Below are positions 24,949-34,621 of a stretch of DNA of 64,000 nt, in pieces (the stretch's first letter is position 1; each line of letters opens with the position of its first letter). The position numbers were made by a program, and so were the translations under genes. Under the pieces are notes generated by a model that worked only from the letters and a program-made list of their open reading frames with translations, searched no databases and was not told where the DNA came from. Origin of the DNA: Candidatus Binatia bacterium (lineage in GTDB: Bacteria; Desulfobacterota; Binatia; UBA12015); contig JAQWRY010000058.1 in NCBI GenBank assembly GCA_029243485.1, forward strand, positions 49,427-113,426, given 5' to 3'.

Positions 24949-27065
24949 AGCGGATCTCCTGGAGCCGCCGTCGGTTCGGCGTCCCCGAGGTTCTTGTCCA
25001 ACAAAGTGAGGAAAAGACCGACGTCGGTGACGATACCCGTCGACTCGACCGAGCCTCGATCCGCCAGCTTCGTGACCACCGCGGGTGAGATGTCCACGCA
25101 GATCAAGCGCACGCCGGCCGGGGTCATGTTGCCGACACCGATCGAGTGGAGCATCGACGACAGCATGAGAATCATGTCGGCCCCGCGCGTCAGCTTTGCG
25201 TACTCCGCTTGGGCGACGCGGAGGTCCATCAATGTCTCGGGCAGAGGCCCGTCATCGCGGATCGAACCTGCGAGAGCGAACGGGACGTCGTTCTGCACGC
25301 ACTCGTAGAAGATCCCGCTTCGCACGACACCGGCGCGCACTGCCCCCGCGATGTTCCCGTGCGCCCGCACCAGATTGATAGCCCGCAAGTGATGCCGATG
25401 ACCGCCGCGCACCCCCGCACCTCGTTCCAGATCTACGCCGAGAGAGGTGCCGAACAACGACACCTCGACGTCGTGCACCGCCAGGCCGTTTCCACCGAGA
25501 ATGGCGTGCACGTAGCCGCGTTGCACCAGGCGTGCGAGGTACGGTGCCCCGCCCGTGTGAATCACCACCGGACCACCCACGACGACGACACGTCCCCCGC
25601 GTTCCCGGATGCGCTGCATCTCCCAGGCGATGCGTTCGACGACCAGCTCGACCCGCCGCTCACTCGACACGCCCGACGTCATGAACGCAAAGGAGTCCTC
25701 CCGCGCAGCGGCCGAGCGGACCGGATGCGTGCGAACGCCTTCGACCCCGCACACTACGAGATCGCCTTCCGCGAGATCGCGGAGCAGCCCGCACCGCACG
25801 ACGGCCGACCCGTTTTGCCCCCGAACCACGAGGACCGCATCCATCCGTTGCTCCCCCGCCCGAAGCCAGGCCCCGGTGACGCGAACATCCGTCGGAAAGA
25901 TGGTGCTCGCGTAGAAATCGTCCGGCGCCACTCCGGCGGCCGGGGCCGGAGCCAGTCGTGCGTCCTGCTCGACATCTCCTGCGTCGACCACCCGCACACC
26001 CATTTCGACGAGGCGCTCGAGGATTCCGCCAAGGCCCTCAGCCGAGGGCGCCACGACCCGAACGCGCGCGACCGAATCCTGGTCGTGGCGCAGACCCGCG
26101 CGAAAATCCTCGATCTCGAAACTGCCACCGGCATCGTCGATCGTGTCGAGCACGCGTGTCATGAGGCCGCTGTCCAAGAGGTGCCCCCCGAGCCCGACCA
26201 CGCGATCTCGAATACTCGACGGTGGGATCTCTCCGACGCGTGGAGCCGCCGGCCGGTCGGTGCGCAGCACGAGACACTTCGCTGCGCCCCCAGCGAGCAT
26301 GAACTCGCCGAGCGGACACTCCACGGCTTCGAACCCCTGCCGGGAGAGCTTGGCTCGCAGATCGTCGCTCACGCCGTTGGCGATGTACGCGTCGTCGGTC
26401 ACGACCGCGTTGCAGGCGAAGGCAAGCGCGTCGGCCGTCCGCACCTCGATGCGTTTGCCTACCGGGACGCGGCGACGGATCTCGTCCTGTGACGCGCGGT
26501 CGAACGCATCGGGGTAGTAGACGACGCCGCCGCCCGGGAGCGGGCAGAAGCAGGTATCGAGGTGATAGAATCGCTCGTCGATCAGGTGCAGCGGGACGAT
26601 CTCGGCATCCAGCGCCTCACCCACCGCCGGGTACGCGTGCAGCGAAGACCGCACGCCGTAGCCCGCCCAGAGCAGAGGCTCGCCCGGCTGGAAGAGTGCG
26701 TCGCCCTCACCCTCGAACGTCGCGCCCTCGGGCGGTTCGACGATTTTCAGCTCGCGCGAGCGGGCCCATGCCGTGAAATGCCCCTGCTCCGGCTGCCGCT
26801 GCGGAAACCGAAACCCCGCGGGAACGAACACGTCCCCCAGAACCAGCCCGGCATTCGCCACGAAGGGCATGTCCGGCAGGCCGTCGGCCGGCTCGAGGAG
26901 CTCGATCGAGGCCCGTTTTTCGACCTCCTGACGGAGGCGTTCCCACTGGGCCGCCGCCCGTTGCGGATCTGCTCGCCCAACGTTCCCCTCCATCCACGGA
27001 TTGATGACGTACTCCACGCCGTAGAAGCGGGGGGGACACAGGAGGAAGGACTCGCCGGTCGCCAT
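24942..27065 (-). CDS. agrE: AgrE/ArgZ-type arginine dihydrolase - ornithine cyclodeaminase
   Basis: 707 residues. Residues 1-270 are a pentein domain whose Asn22, Asn71, His168 and Cys264 match the catalytic positions I recall for cyanobacterial ArgZ/AgrE. A central LOR/SDH region (about 285-380) and a C-terminal TIGR00300-type domain (VVVVGGPVVIHTGGAPYLAR, ILGGNGLAVHDVE, GNMTPAGVRLICVDI) complete the AgrE layout. The N-domain should release two ammonia and CO2 from arginine to give ornithine, and the C-domain deaminates ornithine to proline, which the overlapping putA product oxidises to glutamate. ATG 27065 is chosen because the catalytic domain begins directly after it. Confidence 0.9.
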   Translation of the reverse strand: MATGESFLLCPPRFYGVEYVINPWMEGNVGRADPQRAAAQWERLRQEVEKRASIELLEPADGLPDMPFVANAGLVLGDVFVPAGFRFPQRQPEQGHFTAWARSRELKIVEPPEGATFEGEGDALFQPGEPLLWAGYGVRSSLHAYPAVGEALDAEIVPLHLIDERFYHLDTCFCPLPGGGVVYYPDAFDRASQDEIRRRVPVGKRIEVRTADALAFACNAVVTDDAYIANGVSDDLRAKLSRQGFEAVECPLGEFMLAGGAAKCLVLRTDRPAAPRVGEIPPSSIRDRVVGLGGHLLDSGLMTRVLDTIDDAGGSFEIEDFRAGLRHDQDSVARVRVVAPSAEGLGGILERLVEMGVRVVDAGDVEQDARLAPAPAAGVAPDDFYASTIFPTDVRVTGAWLRAGEQRMDAVLVVRGQNGSAVVRCGLLRDLAEGDLVVCGVEGVRTHPVRSAAAREDSFAFMTSGVSSERRVELVVERIAWEMQRIRERGGRVVVVGGPVVIHTGGAPYLARLVQRGYVHAILGGNGLAVHDVEVSLFGTSLGVDLERGAGVRGGHRHHLRAINLVRAHGNIAGAVRAGVVRSGIFYECVQNDVPFALAGSIRDDGPLPETLMDLRVAQAEYAKLTRGADMILMLSSMLHSIGVGNMTPAGVRLICVDISPAVVTKLADRGSVESTGIVTDVGLFLTLLDKNLGDAEPTAAPGDPLC

Positions 27066-27147
27066 ATCAGCTTTGTTATCGGCCGATTTCCTCGCTGTCG
27101 TAAGCGGGCCGTTCCAGGGCTCTGCGCCGCGGCAAGTGCTGGTTTCG

Positions 27148-28719
27148 TCAGGCTTGCGCGGGCTCGCCGGCGGCCTGGGCGCGCTCCATCCGGGACGCCT
27201 CGTCCCGGGACAGGCTTCGCATCGCGAGAAGCAGGAAACCGGCCGCAATCACGTTCGAACCGAGGCTAACCAGGATCGCGAGGCCCAGATCGTCGAACGC
27301 CACGCTCAGTCTTCCGATCGTATACGGACCAAGCGCCAGACCGATGAACGTGAGGATGAGCAGGTAGGCACCCGAAGCGGCGCCGCGCATGCGCGGCAGC
27401 ACCAAGTCTTGCACGGTGCTCGCGGCCGGGCCGATCCACATCGCGGTGAACGTCGAAAGCGGCACTCCGAGGAGATACACGATCGTCACGGACTCGGTTG
27501 TGAACATCCAGAAGGCAATCGGCAAGGGTGTCACGGCCGTGAGCAGACCGACCCAAATCCGCCCGTTCGGGCTCATCGCACGAAAACGATCCGCGAGAAC
27601 GCCACCCATCGTGACGCCGAGCCACCCGCCCAGCGCGGAACCCGAACCAAAGAGAAGTCCAACCTCCGCCTCGGTCGCGCCGTGCACTCGAATCAGGAAC
27701 GGCGACGCCCAGAAGCCGGTGCCGTAACCGGTGAACGCGAGGAACGCGAAACCGAGAGCAGCCCACCGCAGCGCGGGTGTAGTGAAGATCAACGTGAAGG
27801 CGGGCGCGTCGCGTCGCCGTAGCGCCTGCCCCCACGAGAACGTGGCGTACACACCGATCGCGAGCGCCGCCCACTGCTCGGGCGTTCCGAGGAGCGCGGT
27901 GAGCAGGACCACCATCAGCGAAACCGCAGCGGCCACGACGAGGTTCATCCCGATCGCGCGCACGCCGTACCGTTCGACGGCGAGGTGCACGAGCGTGAGC
28001 GGCGGGACAACCGACAGGATCTCGCGAAAGAACTCGCGGAATGGCCTCTCGACGACCGGCGCAGGAATTCCGTCCATCAGACCGCGCACGGGCTCCCGCA
28101 GCGTCGAAACCCAAACCGCCAGCAGCAGCCCCGGTAGTCCGACCGCCATGAACGCGACCTGCCAACCGGCAAGGCCGAACGGTGCTGCCGCCCCGGCGTA
28201 GGCGGAATCCCACTGATCGACGATCACGCCGCCGATGCCCAGGCCAAGACCCGCGCCGATGTAGATGCCGCTGGAGTAGATGGCGAGTGCCGTCGCGCGA
28301 CGCGCGGCGGGGAACGAGTCGGAGAGCATCGAGAAGGCCGCCGGCGTCGCGCTGGCCTCCCCGACGCCGACGCCGATCCGAGCGATGGCGAGCTGGGTGA
28401 AGTTCTGCGCGAGCCCGGACAGCGCGGTCATCATGCTCCAGAACGTGAGGCCGATCGCGATCAGCTTCTTTCGATCCCACATGTCCGCGAGGCGGCCGAG
28501 CGGGATTCCGAACAGGGCGTAGAAAACGGCGAAGGCCGTCCCGTACAGAAAGCCCATCTGCGCGTCGGTCGCGCCGATGTCGGCCTTGATCCGCTCCGCG
28601 AGAATGGAAACGATCTGCCGGTCGAGGAAGTTGAAGACGTAGACGAGGACCAGAACACCAAGGAGGTAGTTCGAGTAGCCTCTCGACGGTGCGCCCGGCG
28701 GATCCGGCTCTGGAGTCAT
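27148..28719 (-). CDS. MFS transporter (Spinster-like)
   Basis: 523 residues and 12 predicted transmembrane helices. The N-terminal FNFLDRQIVSILAERIK, the A-motif-like GRLADMWDRKKLI, GVGEASATPAAFSMLSDSFP and a corresponding GGVLADRFR in the second half are typical of Spinster-type major facilitator proteins. It lies on the same strand 82 bp upstream of agrE, so it may supply arginine or export a product, but this subfamily's substrates do not allow a firm assignment. Confidence 0.9.
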   Translation of the reverse strand: MTPEPDPPGAPSRGYSNYLLGVLVLVYVFNFLDRQIVSILAERIKADIGATDAQMGFLYGTAFAVFYALFGIPLGRLADMWDRKKLIAIGLTFWSMMTALSGLAQNFTQLAIARIGVGVGEASATPAAFSMLSDSFPAARRATALAIYSSGIYIGAGLGLGIGGVIVDQWDSAYAGAAAPFGLAGWQVAFMAVGLPGLLLAVWVSTLREPVRGLMDGIPAPVVERPFREFFREILSVVPPLTLVHLAVERYGVRAIGMNLVVAAAVSLMVVLLTALLGTPEQWAALAIGVYATFSWGQALRRRDAPAFTLIFTTPALRWAALGFAFLAFTGYGTGFWASPFLIRVHGATEAEVGLLFGSGSALGGWLGVTMGGVLADRFRAMSPNGRIWVGLLTAVTPLPIAFWMFTTESVTIVYLLGVPLSTFTAMWIGPAASTVQDLVLPRMRGAASGAYLLILTFIGLALGPYTIGRLSVAFDDLGLAILVSLGSNVIAAGFLLLAMRSLSRDEASRMERAQAAGEPAQA

Positions 28720-28766
28720 GCGAGGGTGAAGCTAACCGAATTCACCCGACGCCGATACCCCACGGC

Positions 28767-29555
28767 TCACCCCGCGCCTTCTGCGGTCGCGGCAAAGTCC
28801 GCGAAGCGATTCTTGTACTCCCCGTGGACGCGGAAGCCGAAGTGCTCGCTCACGTCGATCGCTTTGAGCCCGGCGTAGTCAGACACAGGCGGCACCACCC
28901 CAAGCGCCCGCTCCCAAGCGACCAGAGGGAACGCCACACCCAGCACGAGGTCGTTCGAGGAGTAATAGAGGTAGGTACGCTCGCGGGCGAGGTCCGCGAG
29001 CTGCCCTTCGACCTCGTCTTCCACCAGAGCCGGCGCACACAGGTGGATCTCCGCGGGACGATGCTCCGGCGGCAGCGACGATGCCGCTGCCACGACCTGC
29101 CGACACCCCAGCGAGTGCGCAACGACGCGGACCCGTGCATGCTCCCGCGAGAGCGCTTCCAACTGTCCGGCAAGAGCGTCGGCATCCGCGGCCGCACGCC
29201 GTTCCGCCGCGAGATACTGCGTGACAAATCGCGCGCCGATTTCCGCGACGGCGAGACCCACCGTCGCCCCGAGCGCCGCCACGCGCGCGTACCGAACCGC
29301 CCGGTAGACATCGACGGCGAGCTTCGCGGTCCCCGCGACGGGCACCGGAATCGAGAGCCAGTTCCCCGACGACCACGCCCATCCGTGCGCGACCGACCCC
29401 CAACCGTGGCTGTCCACCAGCGCCTCGTGACCGCGATGCCACCGATCGAAGTGCTCCGGCTCTTCCCCGGACCCGAGGAAGCCCTTCACGTAGATCGTCA
29501 CCTCGTCGCTGTCCGACATCGAGAGAGGGATCAGTTTGCCCGTATCGATCGGCAT
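28767..29555 (-). CDS. Alpha/beta-hydrolase-like protein (DUF726/TMCO4-like)
   Basis: 262 residues. The N-terminal EVTIYVKGFLGSGEEPEHFDRW resembles the oxyanion-side strand of DUF726 proteins, and VRVVAHSLGCRQVVAA provides the nucleophile elbow (AHSLG, GxSxG-like). A hydrophobic stretch in the middle (about residues 95-115) may associate with membrane. The start is supported by a GAGGAGG Shine-Dalgarno 7 bp upstream of ATG 29555. It is divergent from the M20 peptidase gene. The substrate is unknown. Confidence 0.7.
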   Translation of the reverse strand: MPIDTGKLIPLSMSDSDEVTIYVKGFLGSGEEPEHFDRWHRGHEALVDSHGWGSVAHGWAWSSGNWLSIPVPVAGTAKLAVDVYRAVRYARVAALGATVGLAVAEIGARFVTQYLAAERRAAADADALAGQLEALSREHARVRVVAHSLGCRQVVAAASSLPPEHRPAEIHLCAPALVEDEVEGQLADLARERTYLYYSSNDLVLGVAFPLVAWERALGVVPPVSDYAGLKAIDVSEHFGFRVHGEYKNRFADFAATAEGAG

Positions 29556-29676
29556 GGAAATCCTCCTCGGAGCCTATCACGGCGGGTTTCGGCGCGTGCT
29601 CCCACTTGAACCTCGGAGCCCGCCGGGGGATACCCCGCAACGTGGCCTCACTCAACATTCGGACAGGAGCCTGCCC

Positions 29677-31095
29677 ATGAAACGATTTCTCTGCGCAATG
29701 TTTCTCACGGCGGTCGCCCTCGCCTGCACGTCGCACCGGGTCACGGCGTCGGTTCCGCTTGGAAATCCGGACTTCGATGCCGCATCGAAATCCGTGCGCA
29801 GGCTTCTGACTGCACTCGTCGCCGCGAACACGACGAACCCTCCGGGGAACGAGGCGCGCGCAGTGGCGCTGGGCAAGAAGAAGCTTGAGGCGGCAGGCAT
29901 CCCGTTCGAGGTCACCGAGTTCGCGCCGGGCCGCGAGAACCTGGTCGCGCGACTCGCGGGGGACGGTTCCGCCGAACCCATCCTCCTTCTCGCGCATATC
30001 GACGTGGTCGGCACCGAGGGGCAGGATTGGTCGGTCCCCGCGCACACCGTGACGGAAAAGGGCGGCTACCTTTACGGCCGCGGCGTCAACGACGATCTCG
30101 GGATGGCCGCTATCGAGCTGGAAGTTCTTCTACTGCTGAACAAGGCCGGCGTCGCCCTTTCGCGCGACGTGATCCTCGCTTGGACGGGCGATGAAGAGAG
30201 CGGCGGCGCCGGGATCGAGTGGCTCCTCGAGAATGCCCCCGACTCGGTCCGCGCCGAAGTCGTGCTGAACGAGGGCGGCGGGCTCGTCCTCAACGACGAC
30301 GGCGAGCCCACGCGGATCCAGCTTCAAACTGCGGAGAAGACCTACCAGGACTTCACCCTGACCGCGTACGGCCCCACGGGGCACTCTTCCGTACCGCTCT
30401 CCGACAACGCAATCTATCGGATCTCCCGTGCCCTCTCCCGGGTCGGTCGGCATCGCTTCCCGGCTCGACTCCTACCCGTCACGCGCGCGAACCTCGCCGC
30501 GCGCGCCTCGCAGGAGTCCGGGGATCTCGGGCACGCGATCCGAGCCCTCTCCGAAGCCAAGGGTACCCTCCCCACAGAAGCACTCGAGATCGCCGACCGG
30601 AACGCAAGCCTCTCCGCGAACCTTCGCACGACATGCGTCGCCACGATGATAGATGGAGGAACGCGAGTGAACGCGCTGCCCGCGGAGGTGCGAGCCACCA
30701 TCAACTGCCGAATCCTGCCGGACGAAACCGTAACCGAGGTCGAGGCCGAGCTCGTGCGCATCATCAGCGACCCGGAGGTCGAGATCGAGAGCAGCGAGGA
30801 CTTCGGATACGCCGCGCCTTCGCCGCTCAACGGTCCCGGGCCGGACGCGATCGCGGCCGCTGCGAACGAGATGTGGCCCGGCCTCCCGATCGTGCCCTTC
30901 ATGTCGCGCGGGGCCACGGACTCGCGGTTTCTACGCGCCAAGGGCATTCCCGCCTACGGGATCGATCCGATCGCCATCTCCGAGGAGGACTCGCGGCGCG
31001 CCCACGGCATCGACGAGCGTATCCCGACGAGCAGCCTGAAGCCGGCCGTCGAGTTCCTCTACCGCGTCGTGGTCGAGCTCGCCGCCAAGCGTTAG
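29677..31095 (+). CDS. M20-family metallopeptidase, lipoprotein
   Basis: 472 residues. The N-terminal signal ends ALAC (lipobox, residues about 13-16). M20 di-zinc ligands are present in order: LLAHIDVV (His), GRGVNDDLG (bridging Asp), TGDEESGG (Glu pair) and the C-terminal catalytic/zinc region before the end. The dimerisation-domain segment GPTGHSSVPLSDNAIYRI is also present. It hydrolyses small peptides or N-acyl amino acids, probably in the periplasm. ATG 29677 is chosen with an AGGAG Shine-Dalgarno at 29665-29669. Confidence 0.93.
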   Translation: MKRFLCAMFLTAVALACTSHRVTASVPLGNPDFDAASKSVRRLLTALVAANTTNPPGNEARAVALGKKKLEAAGIPFEVTEFAPGRENLVARLAGDGSAEPILLLAHIDVVGTEGQDWSVPAHTVTEKGGYLYGRGVNDDLGMAAIELEVLLLLNKAGVALSRDVILAWTGDEESGGAGIEWLLENAPDSVRAEVVLNEGGGLVLNDDGEPTRIQLQTAEKTYQDFTLTAYGPTGHSSVPLSDNAIYRISRALSRVGRHRFPARLLPVTRANLAARASQESGDLGHAIRALSEAKGTLPTEALEIADRNASLSANLRTTCVATMIDGGTRVNALPAEVRATINCRILPDETVTEVEAELVRIISDPEVEIESSEDFGYAAPSPLNGPGPDAIAAAANEMWPGLPIVPFMSRGATDSRFLRAKGIPAYGIDPIAISEEDSRRAHGIDERIPTSSLKPAVEFLYRVVVELAAKR

Positions 31096-31134
31096 GGTCC
31101 TGCACCTTTCTCAAGCCGCTGCAGGAGATCTACC

Positions 31135-32052
31135 ATGTCCGACGCCACCCGTATGCCATCCGTCTCGCTGAGCGCCATGCCCGGGCGCCGCAGCAAGACA
31201 CTCGCCGCCGCGAAAGCGCTCGAAACTGCAGGGTTCACCGGTGTCTACTCTCCAACGTTCGGCGACGGAATGGCCTTCTGCGAGGCGCTCGCACTCGAGA
31301 CCAACAGGATCCAGATCGGCACCTCGATCGCGAACATCTACACGCGGCTGCCGAGCGACTACGCGCAATCGGCGGCTTTCATTCAGGAGGTATCGGATGG
31401 CCGATTCAGGTTCGGCATCGGGGTGAGCCACGAGGCTCTGAACAAGCGACTCGGCGTGCCGGGCACCGGGAAGCCAGTGAGCGACATGCGGCGCTTCGTC
31501 CAAGAGTGTCGTGCCGTCCCGCGCATCGGCAATCTTCCGCCGATCGTTCTCGCCGGACTCCGAGACCCGATGGTGCGACTCGCGGGGGAGATCGCCGAGG
31601 GCGTCGTTTTCGCCAATGTCGCGGCGTCACACGTTTCTCACACGCTCGAGCAACTCCCTCAAGAGAAACGAACGAGCGACGACTTTTTCATCGGGAACAT
31701 GATTCCGATCTGCATCTCCGACGACGCCGAAGCGGCCGCCGCCGTGAACCGCAAGACGATGATGGCCTACATCGGCCTCCCCAACTATCGGAACTACTGG
31801 AAGGCCGCCGGGTACGTCGAAGAGATGGAGGCCATCGAGAAGGCCCGCGCCGCGAAGGACTTCGATAGCCTCCCGAAGCTCATGCACGAAAGGTGGCTCG
31901 ACGACGTCACCTTGTTCGGGTCACTTTCGAAAGTACGCGAGGGGCTCGAGCGCTGGTTCGACCTCGGCGTCCGCACTCCCATCCTGGTCTCCTCGTCGAC
32001 ATCGGGTGGTCAGTTGAAAGCGATCGAGGAGCTGATCGCCGCGTTCCGCTGA
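31135..32052 (+). CDS. LLM-class oxidoreductase (second copy)
   Basis: A 305-residue luciferase-like monooxygenase/F420-type barrel. Segments GFTGVYSPTFGD, IQIGTSIANIYTRLPSDYAQ, VSDGRFRFGIGVSHEALNKR and PPIVLAGL correspond to the conserved strands of the family. It differs clearly from the LLM proteins at 15.3 and 47.6 kb. A GCAGGAG Shine-Dalgarno precedes ATG 31135. The 39-bp gap from the M20 gene suggests possible co-transcription. Confidence 0.88.
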   Translation: MSDATRMPSVSLSAMPGRRSKTLAAAKALETAGFTGVYSPTFGDGMAFCEALALETNRIQIGTSIANIYTRLPSDYAQSAAFIQEVSDGRFRFGIGVSHEALNKRLGVPGTGKPVSDMRRFVQECRAVPRIGNLPPIVLAGLRDPMVRLAGEIAEGVVFANVAASHVSHTLEQLPQEKRTSDDFFIGNMIPICISDDAEAAAAVNRKTMMAYIGLPNYRNYWKAAGYVEEMEAIEKARAAKDFDSLPKLMHERWLDDVTLFGSLSKVREGLERWFDLGVRTPILVSSSTSGGQLKAIEELIAAFR

Positions 32053-32079
32053 GGAACGAGCCCAGCTACGCAGGGTTCG

Positions 32080-33231
32080 CCGTCCGAGCGCCGGCGCGAG
32101 CACCAGCTTCGGTAGAAACCCGTTCATTCCGGCTTCAAGACAGTCCGCACAATCCTCGGGGAGGACGTTCGCCGTCATCGCCACGATCTACGGCGCCGTC
32201 GCCTGGCCCGTGATCTGCCGAATCCGGCGCGAAGCTTCCACGCCGTCCATCTCCGGCATCTGCAGGTCCATGAGAATGAGATCGTAGGTCTGTCGTCGCA
32301 CCGCCTCAACGGCCTGGAGCCCATTGCCGTCCGCGAGCAGGACTCGAAGCGGGAGCGTCTCGCCCAACTCGTGATTCATCTTCGGAAGTGGAACGGGCCC
32401 GGCGACAGCGATCGTGCCCCAAACCCCACCGGCGTCGTGCACCGGGATCACCCCGACCACGTCGTCGATCTCGAACCGTTCGAGAAGATCGGAGACGAAA
32501 ACCGCTACGAGACCGCCCGCAGCGCCCACCATCACCCCGATGGCCGGCGAGAACACGTTCGCGACGGCCGTGATCGCGCCTGTCACCGACAGCGTGCTCC
32601 CGCCGTCAAATTCGAACCAACCGAACCACAGCAGGAATACCCCCAGCATCACCATCGGGATTTCGTGGCCGTGCATCGGCCACTTACTCGCTCCGAAGCG
32701 ACCGAGTCGCGGGCCGATGACGAATACCGCGGAGAGGACCGCCCAGGCCCCCGTCGAGTGCAGCACGGCCTAACCGGCGAAGTCGATGAAGCCGAGGTCC
32801 GCGAGCCAGCCCGCCGGACCGGAGTCCGGACGAGCCCGCATCCAGTGACCGACCACAGGATAGATGAACGCCGCGACCAGCACCGTCGCGATGAGGTAGC
32901 CGACGAAGCTCATGCGCTCGCCGACGGCGCCCGAGACGATCGTCGCGCACGTGCCACAGAACATGAACTGGTAGACGAAGAACGCGAGCCGCCACGGATC
33001 GCTCTCGTTGAACGCGAACCCTTCGCTGCCGACCAACCCGTTCCAACTCGCACCGTACATCATCGCGAATCCGACGAGCCAGAAGACCCTACTCGAGATC
33101 GCGAAGTTCGAGAGATTCTTGATCGCGACGTTGATGCTGTTCTTCGTGCGAGAGAGGCCGCTCTCCAAACAGCAGAATCCGGCCTGCATCAGGAAGACGA
33201 GCGCCGAGCACCTCAACACCCATGCGACGTC
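32080..33231 (-). pseudogene. Ammonium transporter-histidine kinase-receiver (Amt sensor) gene, decayed
   Basis: Reading leftward from 33231: DVAWVLRCSALVFLMQAGFC (Amt TM1), SINVAIKNLSNFAISSRVFW, GFIDFAG, an in-frame TAG at 32770-32772, [20 protein letters not shown] and [19 protein letters not shown]. About 50 expected residues are then missing, after which come [20 protein letters not shown] and directly [20 protein letters not shown], with the whole kinase missing. Next are [20 protein letters not shown] (receiver Asp), a stop at 32188-32190 and IVAMTANVLPEDCADCLEAG. The order Amt-kinase-receiver matches known Amt5-type ammonium sensors. Several deletions and at least two nonsense codons make it non-functional. 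Confidence 0.85.
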
Positions 33232-33421
33232 TTAGTTTTCGAGGCTCGGGCCCAACCCAGTCCCCCTCCCACCGCCGATTCCGAACCCAACCACCGGAAA
33301 ACAACCCATGTGGGCTAACGGCGGAATAAACCGGCAGGTTCACGCACGGGCGGGTTGACCGCCGAGCACCGCGATGGGAGCGTTCGGCCATGCGTATCGA
33401 ACAGGCGAAAGATCAGCGAAA

Positions 33422-34621
33422 GTGACGGCCCCGCTGGAGGGAATACGGGTTCTGGAGCTTGCGAGCTTCGTCGCCGCGCCGTCCGCCGGTGCTCTCCTCG
33501 CGGACCTCGGCGCCGAGGTCGTGAAGGTCGAGATCCCGGACGGCGAGATCTACCGGCACTCCCGGCCGCGGCTCGCGGGCATCAAGCACGACTTCCCCGA
33601 GGCCCCTCAGTTCCAGATGGACAACCGCGGGAAGCGCTCGCTGGCGGTCGACCTGACGCGCGAACCCGCACAGAAGGCCGTCCGTGCCCTCGTCGATCGT
33701 GCGGACATCTTCCTCACGAACATGTTACCGCATCGCCTCGAGCGCTACGGCCTAGATCCCGACACCCTGCGCAACGACCGCCCCGAGCTCATCGTGGGCG
33801 TGCTGAGCGGCTACGGCCGAGAAGGCCCCGACGCCAAGCGGCCTTCATTCGACTATACCGCCTACTGGGCCCGCAGCGGAATGATGGATCAGATGCGTGA
33901 CGCGGGTGCTCCGCCAACGTTCCTGCGACCCGGCATCGGCGACCACGCGGCCGCACTCTCACTCACCACCGGCATCCTGTCGGCGTTGCGCATGCGCGAT
34001 CGCGACGGGCTCGGCCAGGTCATCGACGTCTCCCTGATGCACATCGGCCTCTACGTGCTCGGGAACGACTCCGCGCAGGCCCTCGCAACCGGGGAAGCAC
34101 CGCCCGCACACGATCGCTCGCGCCCGCGCAACCCGCTCTGGAACCAGTATCAGACCGCGGACGACCGGTGGCTCTTCCTCGTCATGATCGAATCGGAGCG
34201 TTACTGGGAGCCGCTGTGCCGCGTCCTCGGCCGCGACGATCTCCTCGCCGACGAGCGCTTCAAGGACCCGCGGGAACGCTACCGCCAGTCAGCCGAGCTG
34301 GTCGTGATTCTCGAGGAGACCTTTCGCACGCAAACGCTTACGCAGTGGGAAGAGACGTTCCGCGACCAGAATGTCATCTGGGCCCCGGTAGTGACGCTTT
34401 CCGAAGCGACCCGAGACCCACAGGCGCGTGCGGCAGGCGTGTTCACCGAAGTCGAGCACCCGGTAGCCGGCCGATATGAGACCATCGCACCACCGCTCAA
34501 GATGTCGCGCCACAAAATGCGTGGCGAGAAACCCGGCCCTGCTCTGGGCGAGGAGAACGAGGCGCTCCTGCGAGAGGCGGGCCTCAGTACGGAGGAGATT
34601 GCTCAGCTGCTCGAGAGGTGA
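33422..34621 (+). CDS. CaiB/BaiF family class III CoA-transferase
   Basis: 399 residues from GTG 33422. The N-terminal GIRVLELASFVAAPSAGALL, ADLGAEVVKVE, NRGKRSLAVDL and the catalytic Asp174 in GIGDHAAALS are diagnostic of formyl-CoA/carnitine CoA-transferase-type enzymes, which form an aspartyl-CoA thioester. They activate carboxylic acids using another acyl-CoA. An ATG at 33374 would add 16 residues upstream of the conserved start and is less likely. The substrate is not predictable; no acyl-CoA dehydrogenase lies nearby. Confidence 0.93.
   Translation: MTAPLEGIRVLELASFVAAPSAGALLADLGAEVVKVEIPDGEIYRHSRPRLAGIKHDFPEAPQFQMDNRGKRSLAVDLTREPAQKAVRALVDRADIFLTNMLPHRLERYGLDPDTLRNDRPELIVGVLSGYGREGPDAKRPSFDYTAYWARSGMMDQMRDAGAPPTFLRPGIGDHAAALSLTTGILSALRMRDRDGLGQVIDVSLMHIGLYVLGNDSAQALATGEAPPAHDRSRPRNPLWNQYQTADDRWLFLVMIESERYWEPLCRVLGRDDLLADERFKDPRERYRQSAELVVILEETFRTQTLTQWEETFRDQNVIWAPVVTLSEATRDPQARAAGVFTEVEHPVAGRYETIAPPLKMSRHKMRGEKPGPALGEENEALLREAGLSTEEIAQLLER

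Noticed and set aside
27066..27248. A 61-residue N-terminal extension of AgrE
   Set aside because: Cys/Arg/Pro-rich, without family similarity, and overlaps the end of the MFS gene. The conserved pentein domain starts at ATG 27065.
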